A stretch of DNA of 25,653 bases, from NCBI GenBank assembly GCA_023807065.1, contig JAJJLU010003890.1, positions 1 to 25,653 of the forward strand, given 5' to 3'. Below the pieces are notes generated by a model. The model saw only the letters and a list, made by a program, of their open reading frames with translations. It was not told the origin of the DNA and ran no database searches. How positions within the stretch are numbered: the stretch's first letter is position 1; every line of letters starts with the position of its first letter. This stretch comes from Isotricha intestinalis (taxonomy: Eukaryota > Ciliophora > Litostomatea > Vestibuliferida > Isotrichidae). A program made the translations under genes and the position numbers. This document shows positions 9,692 to 18,000 of this stretch, piece by piece.

Positions 9692-10551
9692 TTTTAATTT
9701 AAATCATAATTAAAAATCATTAAATTTCAAATCATTGAAGTAAATGATAAATTATATTTTATTCACAATTATCATTAATTAAAGGAATAATTATTCTAAT
9801 TATTTATTTTTATTCTAAGTAAAATAAAATTGATATTCTTATCACTGACAAATAAATACAATTTATTAAAAATATAATTTTAATTTATTGTTTATATAAA
9901 AATTATTCAAATTGTTTTATTTTATTTTTTTCAATTAAATTACTAAATAATAAATGTTTTATAAAAATAAAATCAATTTTTTATATATTTTAAAAGAATA
10001 GAAAAAAAATTATCAGATGATAATGAACAAAGAATAAAATATATTTTTGTGATTATTCCATTTTTTATTTTTTGTAAATTCTTATAAATCATTTATTTAA
10101 TATATAATTTATATAATCTATTAAATCGACTTTTCTATTTAATTGTTAATAATTTCAATTATAAAATAACTTAAATATATAATAAATGTTGGAAATATGA
10201 TTCTAAAATTATGAATTAGCTTTCTAACTTTTTTCCTTTTATTTCCGACTCATCGTCGAAAAAAGAAAAATAAAAAATAAAAAATTAACAACATAAATTT
10301 ATAATACTTTAATTTTAATTTTCTTAATAAATGACGTACAACTCCTGTTGAAATTTAGTAAATCTACTTAAAAAACCCATACAAAAGTTTTATATTTTAA
10401 AATCTCAAAAATAAACCTGTGAAAAAGATAGATATAAACAACTAATAAAAAATATACAGAATAATAATATTCAAAGAAATATATTCTTAAAAAAAAGAAT
10501 AAAAAATATAATTATATAACCGAAAATCTCTTTAAAAAAAATATAAAAAAA
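9692..10551. promoter_or_regulatory. Divergent intergenic region between large coiled-coil gene and glucokinase
   Basis: This 860-base region must contain both promoters. It is nearly pure A/T except for two small spots: CGAC-N5-GTCG at 10246-10258 and TGACGTA at 10332-10338, the latter like half of a CRE/bZIP site. From about 10390 the plus strand turns A-rich, probably the glucokinase leader, ending in a run of A before the ATG. A plus-strand open stretch at 9971-10087 lacks a start codon. No RNA gene is evident. Confidence 0.45.
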
Positions 10552-11637
10552 ATGAGTGCAAAAGTTCCAATTCTCGCAGGTGATATTGGAGGAACAAACT
10601 CCCGTTTATGTCTCTTAAAAATAACATCAAATCCAGATGATCAACAAGAATTATTAGATAACAAATACCTTCTTTCATTCAACTTTAAAAATGTTCATGA
10701 CTTATTAACTCAATACCTTGCTCCATTTAAAGGAACTCCAAATTATCCTCGTTTTGCAGTATTTGGAGTCCCAGGTCCAATAAAGAATAACACAGTTCTT
10801 CAATTTACAAATGTACAACATTGGAATTCAGTAAATGGAGAAGAATTAGCAAAAGCAATGGGAATAGAAAAAGTAGTTTTTCTAAATGACTTTGTTGCTA
10901 ATGGATATGGTATTCAAACAAAGATGGTAAAAGGAGTAGATTATGTAGTTGTGAATGATAAACCAATAGATCCAAATGGACCAAAAGCTACTTTAGGACC
11001 AGGTACTGGATTAGGAGTTGGTTATCTTACAAAGAACGAAGGAGAAAAATATCATTTAGTATGTGGTGCTGAAGGTTCTCATATGGATTTCCCTGCAAGA
11101 AATGAATTACAATTCAAATACATGCAATTCCTTATGAAATATTATAATATTGATCATGTCTCTGCTGAAAGAGCTACTTGTGGACAAGCTATTATTCCCA
11201 TTTATAAATTCTTATCTGGACAAATTAAAGTAAGTCATGATGAACAATTATTTGATCAAGTTAAAGTATTTCAAGGAACCACAAATTCTGATACTCAACT
11301 TCAAATTAATAATCAAATAGTGTCAAAAGGATTAAAGAAAGAATGTAAATTATGTGAAAAAACACTTGAATTCTTTGTTGAATTATATGGTCAAGCTGCT
11401 GGTAATGTTTGTTTAATGTATTTACCTTCTGGAGGATTGTATCTTTTAGGAGGATTAAGTGTTGCTCTTCAAGATTTAGTCATTAAAAGTGATACTTGGA
11501 AAAAAGCTTTTTGTGATAAAGGAAGATTAAGTGATGTCTTAAAAAATACTCCTGTTATTCTTATTAAAGTACATGATTTAGGTATGAGAGGTTCTACTGA
11601 ATATTGTAGAAGATTAATTGAAAATGCTGGACTTTAA
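10552..11637 (+). CDS. glk: Bacterial-type (Glk family) glucokinase
   Basis: The enzyme phosphorylates glucose with ATP to glucose-6-phosphate in the cytosol, feeding glycolysis. The 361-residue protein shows the Glk family signature: phosphate-binding DIGGTNSR at 11-18; LNDF at 111-114 with D113 as the catalytic base; GPGTGLGVG at 149-157; glucose ligands E174 and H177 in AEGSHMDF, and E206 in SAER; LLGGLS at 298-303; and a C-terminal DKGRLSDVLKNTPVILIK segment as in bacterial Glk. It is about 40 residues longer than E. coli Glk. It is not a eukaryotic hexokinase. Base composition is clearly richer in G+C than the neighbours, with more C-ending codons in the first half, which suggests high expression or later acquisition. 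The A-rich start context and host-like codon preference show it belongs to this genome. Bacterial-type glucokinases also occur in other protists, so the age of any transfer is open. Confidence 0.95.
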   Translation: MSAKVPILAGDIGGTNSRLCLLKITSNPDDQQELLDNKYLLSFNFKNVHDLLTQYLAPFKGTPNYPRFAVFGVPGPIKNNTVLQFTNVQHWNSVNGEELAKAMGIEKVVFLNDFVANGYGIQTKMVKGVDYVVVNDKPIDPNGPKATLGPGTGLGVGYLTKNEGEKYHLVCGAEGSHMDFPARNELQFKYMQFLMKYYNIDHVSAERATCGQAIIPIYKFLSGQIKVSHDEQLFDQVKVFQGTTNSDTQLQINNQIVSKGLKKECKLCEKTLEFFVELYGQAAGNVCLMYLPSGGLYLLGGLSVALQDLVIKSDTWKKAFCDKGRLSDVLKNTPVILIKVHDLGMRGSTEYCRRLIENAGL

Positions 11638-11923
11638 ATTTTAAACTATTTATTATTTTAAAAAAATTGTTTTTTATTTTGGGGATTTGTTTTCAAAAAT
11701 TTATTTTTTGGTTTTTTAAATATTTTTTTTTACAAATTTAATATTTTATTTTATATTTGAGTTTTGAGTTTATAGAATTTATTATAATAATTATAATTTT
11801 AAAGATGGTTAAAAGAGGAAAAAATTCATAAAACAAATAATAATAGTATTTTCTTTTTTTAAATTTATCAATTTATTTAATAATTTTTTGAAAAATTTTT
11901 TTTCTTTTTTTTATTAATCATAA

Positions 11924-12766
11924 ATGACAGAAATACCAAAATATAATTTTAAAAAAATAGAAGATTTACTTTCGAATTCCTCACACATAAGTAAAAATAA
12001 ACAAAATGAAATAAGAACAAATACACAAACATCATTTCGAAGTTACAAAAATTCAAACACATTAAATTCTTTAAGAAAAAATATTATAAAGAAAAAAAAT
12101 AAAAGAAATATCTCTCAATTTTCAACAAGAAATTTAAATACAACATCAACATCAATAAATGATTACACTCAAAAATCATTTCCAGAACAAATAAAAACAA
12201 TGGAAAATTTAATAAATATAGTAAAGGAAAATGCATATGATAAAAATAAACAAGAAATTTTAGATAAAACATTAAAAAAAAATAAATTAAAAAACAATGT
12301 AAATATATTAGAAACATATTTAAAATTAAATAGAATTTCAAAAAATAATTTTAAAAATTTAAGCAAAGGAATAAAAAATGAAAATGAAAGATTAATGAAT
12401 TTATCAGAAAGAGCAAACAGAGAATCTCATTTTTTTTCTCTATTAATGCCAAATTTAAAAAAAGAAATTGAAGAAATGAAAAAAGAAATTGAAATAAGAA
12501 AAGAAGAAACTAAAAATTTAAATAATGAAAAAATGTTAATTCAAAAAGAATTAAATCATTTATATGATGAAATTAAAAAATTGAATTATTTAAATACTGA
12601 AACTTTTAATCAAAAAGAAAAAATTAAAAATACTTTAGATTTATTTAAAAATCATATTGTTAAACAAAAAAATAAAGTAAATTTACAAAATATTAAAACT
12701 AATGAATTAATTGGAAGTTTATCTTATTTAGCAAAAAAATCAAAAGTAGAAAACGAATATTATTAA
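11924..12766 (+). CDS. Small coiled-coil protein of unknown function
   Basis: The protein has 280 residues and ends in TAA. The first 85 residues are polar and basic with a KKKNKR patch near residue 57. Helical Lys/Asn/Glu-rich sequence follows, with the strongest coiled-coil pattern at about 172-245 (KKEIEEMKKEIEIRKEE and following heptads). No membrane segment, signal peptide or catalytic motif is visible. It sits 286 bases after glucokinase and only 87 bases before the CFAP410 start, on the same strand. That closeness is normal for a compact ciliate genome and is weak evidence for a shared ciliary role. Confidence 0.75.
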   Translation: MTEIPKYNFKKIEDLLSNSSHISKNKQNEIRTNTQTSFRSYKNSNTLNSLRKNIIKKKNKRNISQFSTRNLNTTSTSINDYTQKSFPEQIKTMENLINIVKENAYDKNKQEILDKTLKKNKLKNNVNILETYLKLNRISKNNFKNLSKGIKNENERLMNLSERANRESHFFSLLMPNLKKEIEEMKKEIEIRKEETKNLNNEKMLIQKELNHLYDEIKKLNYLNTETFNQKEKIKNTLDLFKNHIVKQKNKVNLQNIKTNELIGSLSYLAKKSKVENEYY

Positions 12767-12831
12767 ATAATTTAATTTTTTTAAACTTAATAAAGCTAAA
12801 AAAAAATATATTATTTTTTAATATAAAAAAA

Positions 12832-12903
12832 ATGAAAAATTATTTTAAAAAAAATGACTACTTTGACAAAAGAAATGGTAATGAGAAAAGCAAAAGTTTA
12901 TAA
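12832..12903 (+). other. Possible upstream ORF overlapping the CFAP410 start
   Basis: An ATG at 12832-12834, itself in an A-rich context, opens a 23-codon frame that runs past the CFAP410 ATG (12854) in another frame and ends at TAA 12901-12903. If the transcript begins upstream of it, it would reduce CFAP410 translation. If transcription starts between the two ATGs it is irrelevant. The CFAP410 start itself is supported by alignment with the human N-terminus. Confidence 0.25.
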
Positions 12904-13606
12904 TATTGAAACAATAACACAATTACATCTGTTTAATCAAATGATAAATAATATAGATATAATAAAAGGAATGAAATCTTTAGAATCAATAACTTTAAGT
13001 AGAAATCAAATAAAAAGTTTAAAAGCTTTTGAAGGATTAAAAAATTTATCTGTTTTATCATTACAAGATAATTTAATAAGTGATTTTACTGAATTAATGC
13101 ATTTAAGAAATTGTATAAATTTAAGAAAATTATGGTTGGGACAAAATCCAATAAGTTCAAATCCAGCATATAGATTAATTGTTATTAGATATCTTCCTTT
13201 TTTAAATTTTTTAGATGAAAAAGAAATTTCTGATGAAGAAAGAGAAGGTGCTCATAATTTAGATGAATATGCTATTAAAAACAATAATCATTTTAATCAT
13301 AATCATTTTAATTATAATTATGTTAAAAATAAGAATCCTTATAAAAAAGATTTTGTTCGTGAAAAAAAAAAAGAAATTTATGATTATAATATTTATTCTG
13401 GAAGAAATGTTTATAATAATCGAAATTTTTATTTTGGAGAAAGTGAAAATGAATATGCTGAAAATTGTTATCAAGAAAGATATAATACTCCTCAAAGGCA
13501 AAATACTAGTGTTCTAAATAGTATTTCTTATTTACTTAAAGATATGAATAGAGATGAATTGGAATTTATTTTAAATGAAATTAATAAAAAAATTTCTATG
13601 TATTAG
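12854..13606 (+). CDS. CFAP410: CFAP410 (C21orf2) ciliary leucine-rich-repeat protein
   Basis: The protein has 250 residues, close to the human length of about 256. It opens with TLTKEMVMRKAKVYNIETI, matching the conserved CFAP410 start. Leucine-rich repeats follow at about 20-115 (SLESITLSRNQIKSL, NLSVLSLQDNLIS, NLRKLWLGQNPIS), closed by a cap with YLPFLNFLDEKEISDEE. The middle (about 130-215) is Asn/Tyr/Lys-rich and disordered. The last 34 residues (NTSVLNSISYLLKDMNRDEL onward) match the helical C-terminal domain, which in relatives forms an oligomeric bundle. In animals CFAP410 works at the basal body and ciliary base with NEK1 and SPATA7. Its presence says the organism is ciliated. It ends in TAG. 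Orthology is inferred from both conserved ends and the overall length. Confidence 0.85.
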   Translation: MTTLTKEMVMRKAKVYNIETITQLHLFNQMINNIDIIKGMKSLESITLSRNQIKSLKAFEGLKNLSVLSLQDNLISDFTELMHLRNCINLRKLWLGQNPISSNPAYRLIVIRYLPFLNFLDEKEISDEEREGAHNLDEYAIKNNNHFNHNHFNYNYVKNKNPYKKDFVREKKKEIYDYNIYSGRNVYNNRNFYFGESENEYAENCYQERYNTPQRQNTSVLNSISYLLKDMNRDELEFILNEINKKISMY

Positions 13607-13733
13607 GTAATTATATTTTTGATTTTTGTATATTTTATAAAATAACAAAAAGTTAAATTAATAAATAGATAAAATGAATATTTCTTTTCTTTTTTAATAT
13701 GAACTATTTATATGATTAAAATGAAATTTCTAA

Positions 13734-13782
13734 AGGAATAGAATATATCCATAATTCAGATAGTATAATATATTTCATTCCT
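13734..13782. repeat. Imperfect inverted repeat in a convergent 3' region
   Basis: Two 15-base arms, 13734-13748 and 13768-13782, are complementary at 13 of 15 positions and separated by 19 bases. They carry G/C pairs (AGGAAT with ATTCCT), unlike most chance pairs in this A/T-rich DNA. They sit between the stops of CFAP410 and the MORN gene, a sensible place for a two-way 3'-end or termination hairpin. Function is inferred from position only. Confidence 0.4.
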
Positions 13783-13896
13783 AAAATGTAAATAAATATA
13801 TCCATATATTAATATCTGTTTCAAAATTTTAATAAAATTTTAAAAGAAAAAAATTAAAAAAAAATCAAAAACAAAATATTAAAAAAAAGAAAATCC

Positions 13897-15013
13897 CTAA
13901 AAAAATTTCTTATTATTATCATCAACATTTTCATCTTCATTTTCATCTTCGTTAATCCATTTAATTCTTTTTCCTTCTTTCCAAATTCCTTTCCTCCAAG
14001 TATTAGAATTAACATTAAACAATTCTCCTTTTCCATCTTGTTTCCCATTTTTCCAGAAACCTTTAAATTTCCTTCCATCACTCCATTCAAATTCTCCATA
14101 TCCCTCTTTTTTATCTTCTACATAATCTCCTTGATACTTTCTATTATCAGGCCAAGTGAAAATACCTTTCCCATGCATTTTATTATTAAACCAATTACCA
14201 ATATATTTTCTTCCATCAGCCCAAGTATAAATTCCATTTCCATTAATATTATTTTCAAAGAATTCTCCTTCATAAGAACTTCCATCACTCCATTTAAAAA
14301 TTCCATTTCCATTTTTCATTCCTTCCTTATAATCTCCATAATAAGTAGCACCATCAGGCCATAATTCTTTTCCTTTTCCATCTTGTTTATCATTCTTCCA
14401 ATAACCTTCAAAAGTTGCTCCATTAATATGAGTATATATACCATAACCATGTGCTTTATCATCTTCCCAATCTCCTTCATAAATATCTCCATCTGCATGA
14501 ATTAATTTCCCTTTTCCATTTGCTTTATCATTTTTCCAATATCCTTCATATCTAGAACCATCATTCCATATTTGAATTCCACGACCATTTCTTTCATTAG
14601 TTTCTCTTGATATTTCACCATAATATAGTGATGAATTACCATAATTTTTACCCATTTCTACTTTAGTCTTTTTTAAATCTGTTATCGGCTCATATTTTTT
14701 AAAAAAATTTTGAAGGTCTTCATCACTTATTTTTGGAAAGGATTGATTATTATTTTCTATTCCATTTTTTGAATCTTTTTTATTAAAGGAATTATTGTAT
14801 TTAGGTAATATTTTTACCTTTTTTCTAGAAAGATGACTTCTGTATTTTGATTGAATTTTTATTAATTTTTTTAACTCCTCTGGACTGGATTTTAACTTTA
14901 ATGCTATATTTTTTAATCGGTTAGAAGAGATTTTTTTTACTTATTTCATTGTATTTTGTTGTGTCTAATTCTGATTCTGAAGATGATTTTCTACATATTT
15001 GGCATGTTCCCAT
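13897..15013 (-). CDS. IQ-motif and MORN-repeat protein (two exons)
   Basis: The uninterrupted frame begins only at the ATG at 14655, but coding continues upstream. The model is exon 1 at 15013-14941, an intron at 14940-14904 and exon 2 at 14903-13897, giving 359 residues and a TAG stop. The start has TAAAAAA before ATG, as at the kinase start; the internal ATG does not. The N-terminus reads MGTCQICRK: Gly2 with Cys4 and Cys7 may be lipidated, though Ile6 is not the usual Ser/Thr for myristoylation. An IQ motif at 41-51 ([11 protein letters not shown]) should bind calmodulin-like proteins. Nine MORN repeats of mostly 23 residues span about 119-326, each of the form YEGxWxxxKxxGxGxxxxxDG. An acidic tail follows. 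MORN proteins bind membranes or organise cortical and ciliary structures. An indel in the run of eight A, in place of the intron, is the alternative. Confidence 0.8.
13999..14622 (-). repeat. Tandem 69-base repeats encoding nine MORN units
   Basis: Aromatic-Glu/Gly-Gly starts recur every 23 codons from about 14550 down to 13999, with one slightly longer unit at the N-terminal side. On the plus strand this shows as repeated TCTCCTTCATA and CCATTTCC-like words every 69 bases. Copies differ at many positions, so the array is old and held by protein selection, not a recent expansion. Confidence 0.85.
14904..14940 (-). other. Putative 37-nt spliceosomal intron in the MORN gene
   Basis: Read on the minus strand it starts GTAAAA, contains TTCTAAC (a good branch-point match) 16 bases before its end, and ends ATATAG. 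Removing it joins codon ATA, then A|CA, and restores one frame from ATG 15013 to TAG 13897. Coding phase, short length and all three splice signals agree. The competing explanation is a one-base error or mutation in the eight-A run at its 5' end. Confidence 0.6.
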
Positions 15014-15078
15014 TTTTTTAAAATTAATTTTTTTTTAAAGATGAAATATTAAATAAAAATTAATTATCTAATGTTAGT

Positions 15079-18000
15079 TTAATTAAACATATTTAATCTT
15101 TTTAAGTAATAAACTTTAATTTCATTTCCTTTGTTTTGAAGCTTCGAGACAATAAAAATATAAATAGGAGTTAAAATAAACCAATTAATAATCAAACTCC
15201 AAATGACAGAATAAAAAAAGCAAATTTGAGTTCTTTGATAATTATAGCAAAAATATGTACAATATCCAATAGAAAAAGCAGATAAACTAAAAATAATAAT
15301 ATAAGCAAAAATTTTTCTAATTTTATTTTTTTTTTTAAAATCTTTAGCAAGATCTTTCCTTTCCAAATCTAAACTTGTTCCTGTAATAGCTTCTGCTAAT
15401 CTATTTCTTACATTATAACTAGTAAGAATAATCAAATTAATAAATAATATAAATGGAATTGGTAATACACTAGAAATAATAATTTTTAATGTTTCATTTA
15501 GAATGGGATAAAAGAATCTTCCTACTAAAACACTATTATTCATATAATTGTTTATTCTTTTCTCAAAATAGGATTCAAAATAAAAAAACGCATTCGAAAA
15601 TCCAATTAAAAGAATATTTAAAATAAATAATGAAAATTTAAATACCATTCCTGATAAAATATTAGGTCTAAAAGTGGATAAAATAGGATGTAATTGGAAT
15701 AAATTTTTAAAAAATATTTGAGAAAAAGAATCTTTAACTTTTAATTCAATAAAATTCGCCCTTGTTTGCCTTACTTTCACATTTTCTTCTTCATCAAATT
15801 CTTCTTCATTTATTACCGAAATCATTTCTGTTGTTTCTGGAATTTTTATATTACTTTGATTTAAATCATCATTGCGAATACCTATTAATATAGGATTAAA
15901 TATACATTGGAAAATAATTATAAAGGTAATATATAATATTATTATTATAAAAGTTATTATTATCATTTTATTATCCTTAGAAAATATATCGAATGATATT
16001 TCACATTCCAAAAACTGTCCTTTTATGTTATTTGGATCTTCACTTATATAAAAGTATAATCCATCTTTTAATATATTATAATCATCACATTCAAATTCTA
16101 TTTCTGTTTCTGATTCATTATTCTTATTTAAATGAGTGAAATTACAATTTTTATTTTGGTTAGAGATTATTTTTAAATTTGAACTAATTTTTTTTCTGTG
16201 TTGAGGATGAAAATCAATTGGAATTGATTTATTATTTTGAATAAAACAAGGTTGAAAAAATGGAGTGTCAGATTTGAATATATTTATATTATATTTCTCA
16301 TAATCAAAATATCTATCAATTGTGTTTTGATCAATTAAAGAACCAACTAGAAAATGTATTTTTGTTTTTTCATTTGTTGTTAATTTCCTAATTTCTCTTT
16401 TTCCTGTTTTTATATTAATAAAGATTATATCAGATTTATTCGATTCTATATTAAAATTTCGAGGAATTACCAGTTTACTAAAATTTAAATCCTCTTTATT
16501 TCCTTCAAAAAGTGGATAATAATTATCTTTTGAATTATGAAAAGAATAAGCAAAATTAATTATTTGACTTGTTTTTTTTATATTGGTTCCTGAAAAATTA
16601 TTAAATTCTTCAATAACTAATTCATTTAATAATTTAAGATATTGTTCTGCTCCACTATTTTTATTAATTTCATTAATATAATAAAGAAGTAAATCAAAAG
16701 AATAAATAAAGTATTTATGGTCAAAAGTTTTATTATAATAATAATTTGAAATAATATCAGGTAAATTTGTTTTGAACTTTAAATATAATAATATAAATTC
16801 ATTAGGAACAATTGTTGTATTATTAATTAAATATAATATTTCTTTTACTAAGACTATTTTATCAATTGAAATATTTTTTGATTCATTCATATAATTCAAA
16901 AAATTATCTATTGTATTTTGGAATATTTGCATATTTGTTGCATTATCGTTACTATATTCACAATATAATCCTTGATAACCAGATTTACATTTACAAATAT
17001 AATTATTTGATTCTTTTTGGCAATAACCTTTTCCTTCCCTGCAAAAACTATTTTGTTCATTTATATTTATATTGAAATCTCCTTCATCAGGTAAAACACA
17101 TTCTTTTTTTTCGGTATAAAGAATTCCTTCTGAACAATGTATATCTTTTGTAACATTAATTAAATGAGTATAATCATAACTTTTTCCATCATAAGTGTAA
17201 TTATATAAATAAAATTGAGTTTGAGATTCCTCTTCTATTTTTTGTAAATCAAATTGACATATTATTTCTTTTGAATTATTGAAACATTGTGTTGAATTAA
17301 TTATGGTTATTTTATTTCCTATTGTAATAATTAATAAAGAAGGATTTATTTTTTGAGAAAAAGATAAAAATAATTCTTCTTCATCTCTCTTCAACACTAA
17401 TGTTCCTTTTACTTCATTTATTGTGTAATTAGAATATTTCATTGTAATATTGTTTGAAATTATTGTATCTTCACATAAATTTTTATAGTAAAAAAAATAT
17501 ATTTTGTTTATATCATAATCTTTTGAAACATCAAATGTTATTTTTATTGTATTTCCTTCAAATAAAAGATTATTTATTTTAAAATCATTATCACTAATTG
17601 AATCTGTGAAAAAAATTTCATCATTTAAAATTTCATATTGATAAATGAAATTCTCAAAAATTAAATTTAAACTTTGTCCAATTAATCCTATTTCTAAAGA
17701 ATTTTCAGATGCCTTCATAGAATTATTTTTATAATTTTTCCCTTCATATAATTTTAATGAATATATACCTGTTTCATTATTAATAATTGATATATTTTCA
17801 ACATTTTTATTTGTTAAAAAATAATAATCTATATCTTTTGATTTCTCCCTTTTTTTCCCTTCAATTAATTTTTCATTATCATATAAATCTGGAATTGTAC
17901 TATAATAAAACATTGTTAAATTAACTCTTTTTTTTTCATTTGAACAATTCCATATAACCATTGTATATCTATTAATTGATATATTTCTATCAGAATTAGA

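Noticed and set aside
13259..13517. Ile-rich open frames on both strands inside the CFAP410 gene
   Set aside because: They are frame shadows of the Asn/Tyr/Lys-rich linker; the CFAP410 frame has conserved ends on both sides.
13607..13650. TAG followed by GTAATT at the CFAP410 end as an intron donor
   Set aside because: The stop codon precedes the GT, the C-terminal domain is already complete and no coding sequence follows.
14038..14498. Open frames on both strands inside the MORN array
   Set aside because: The 69-base repeat keeps other frames open; only one frame shows the MORN consensus.
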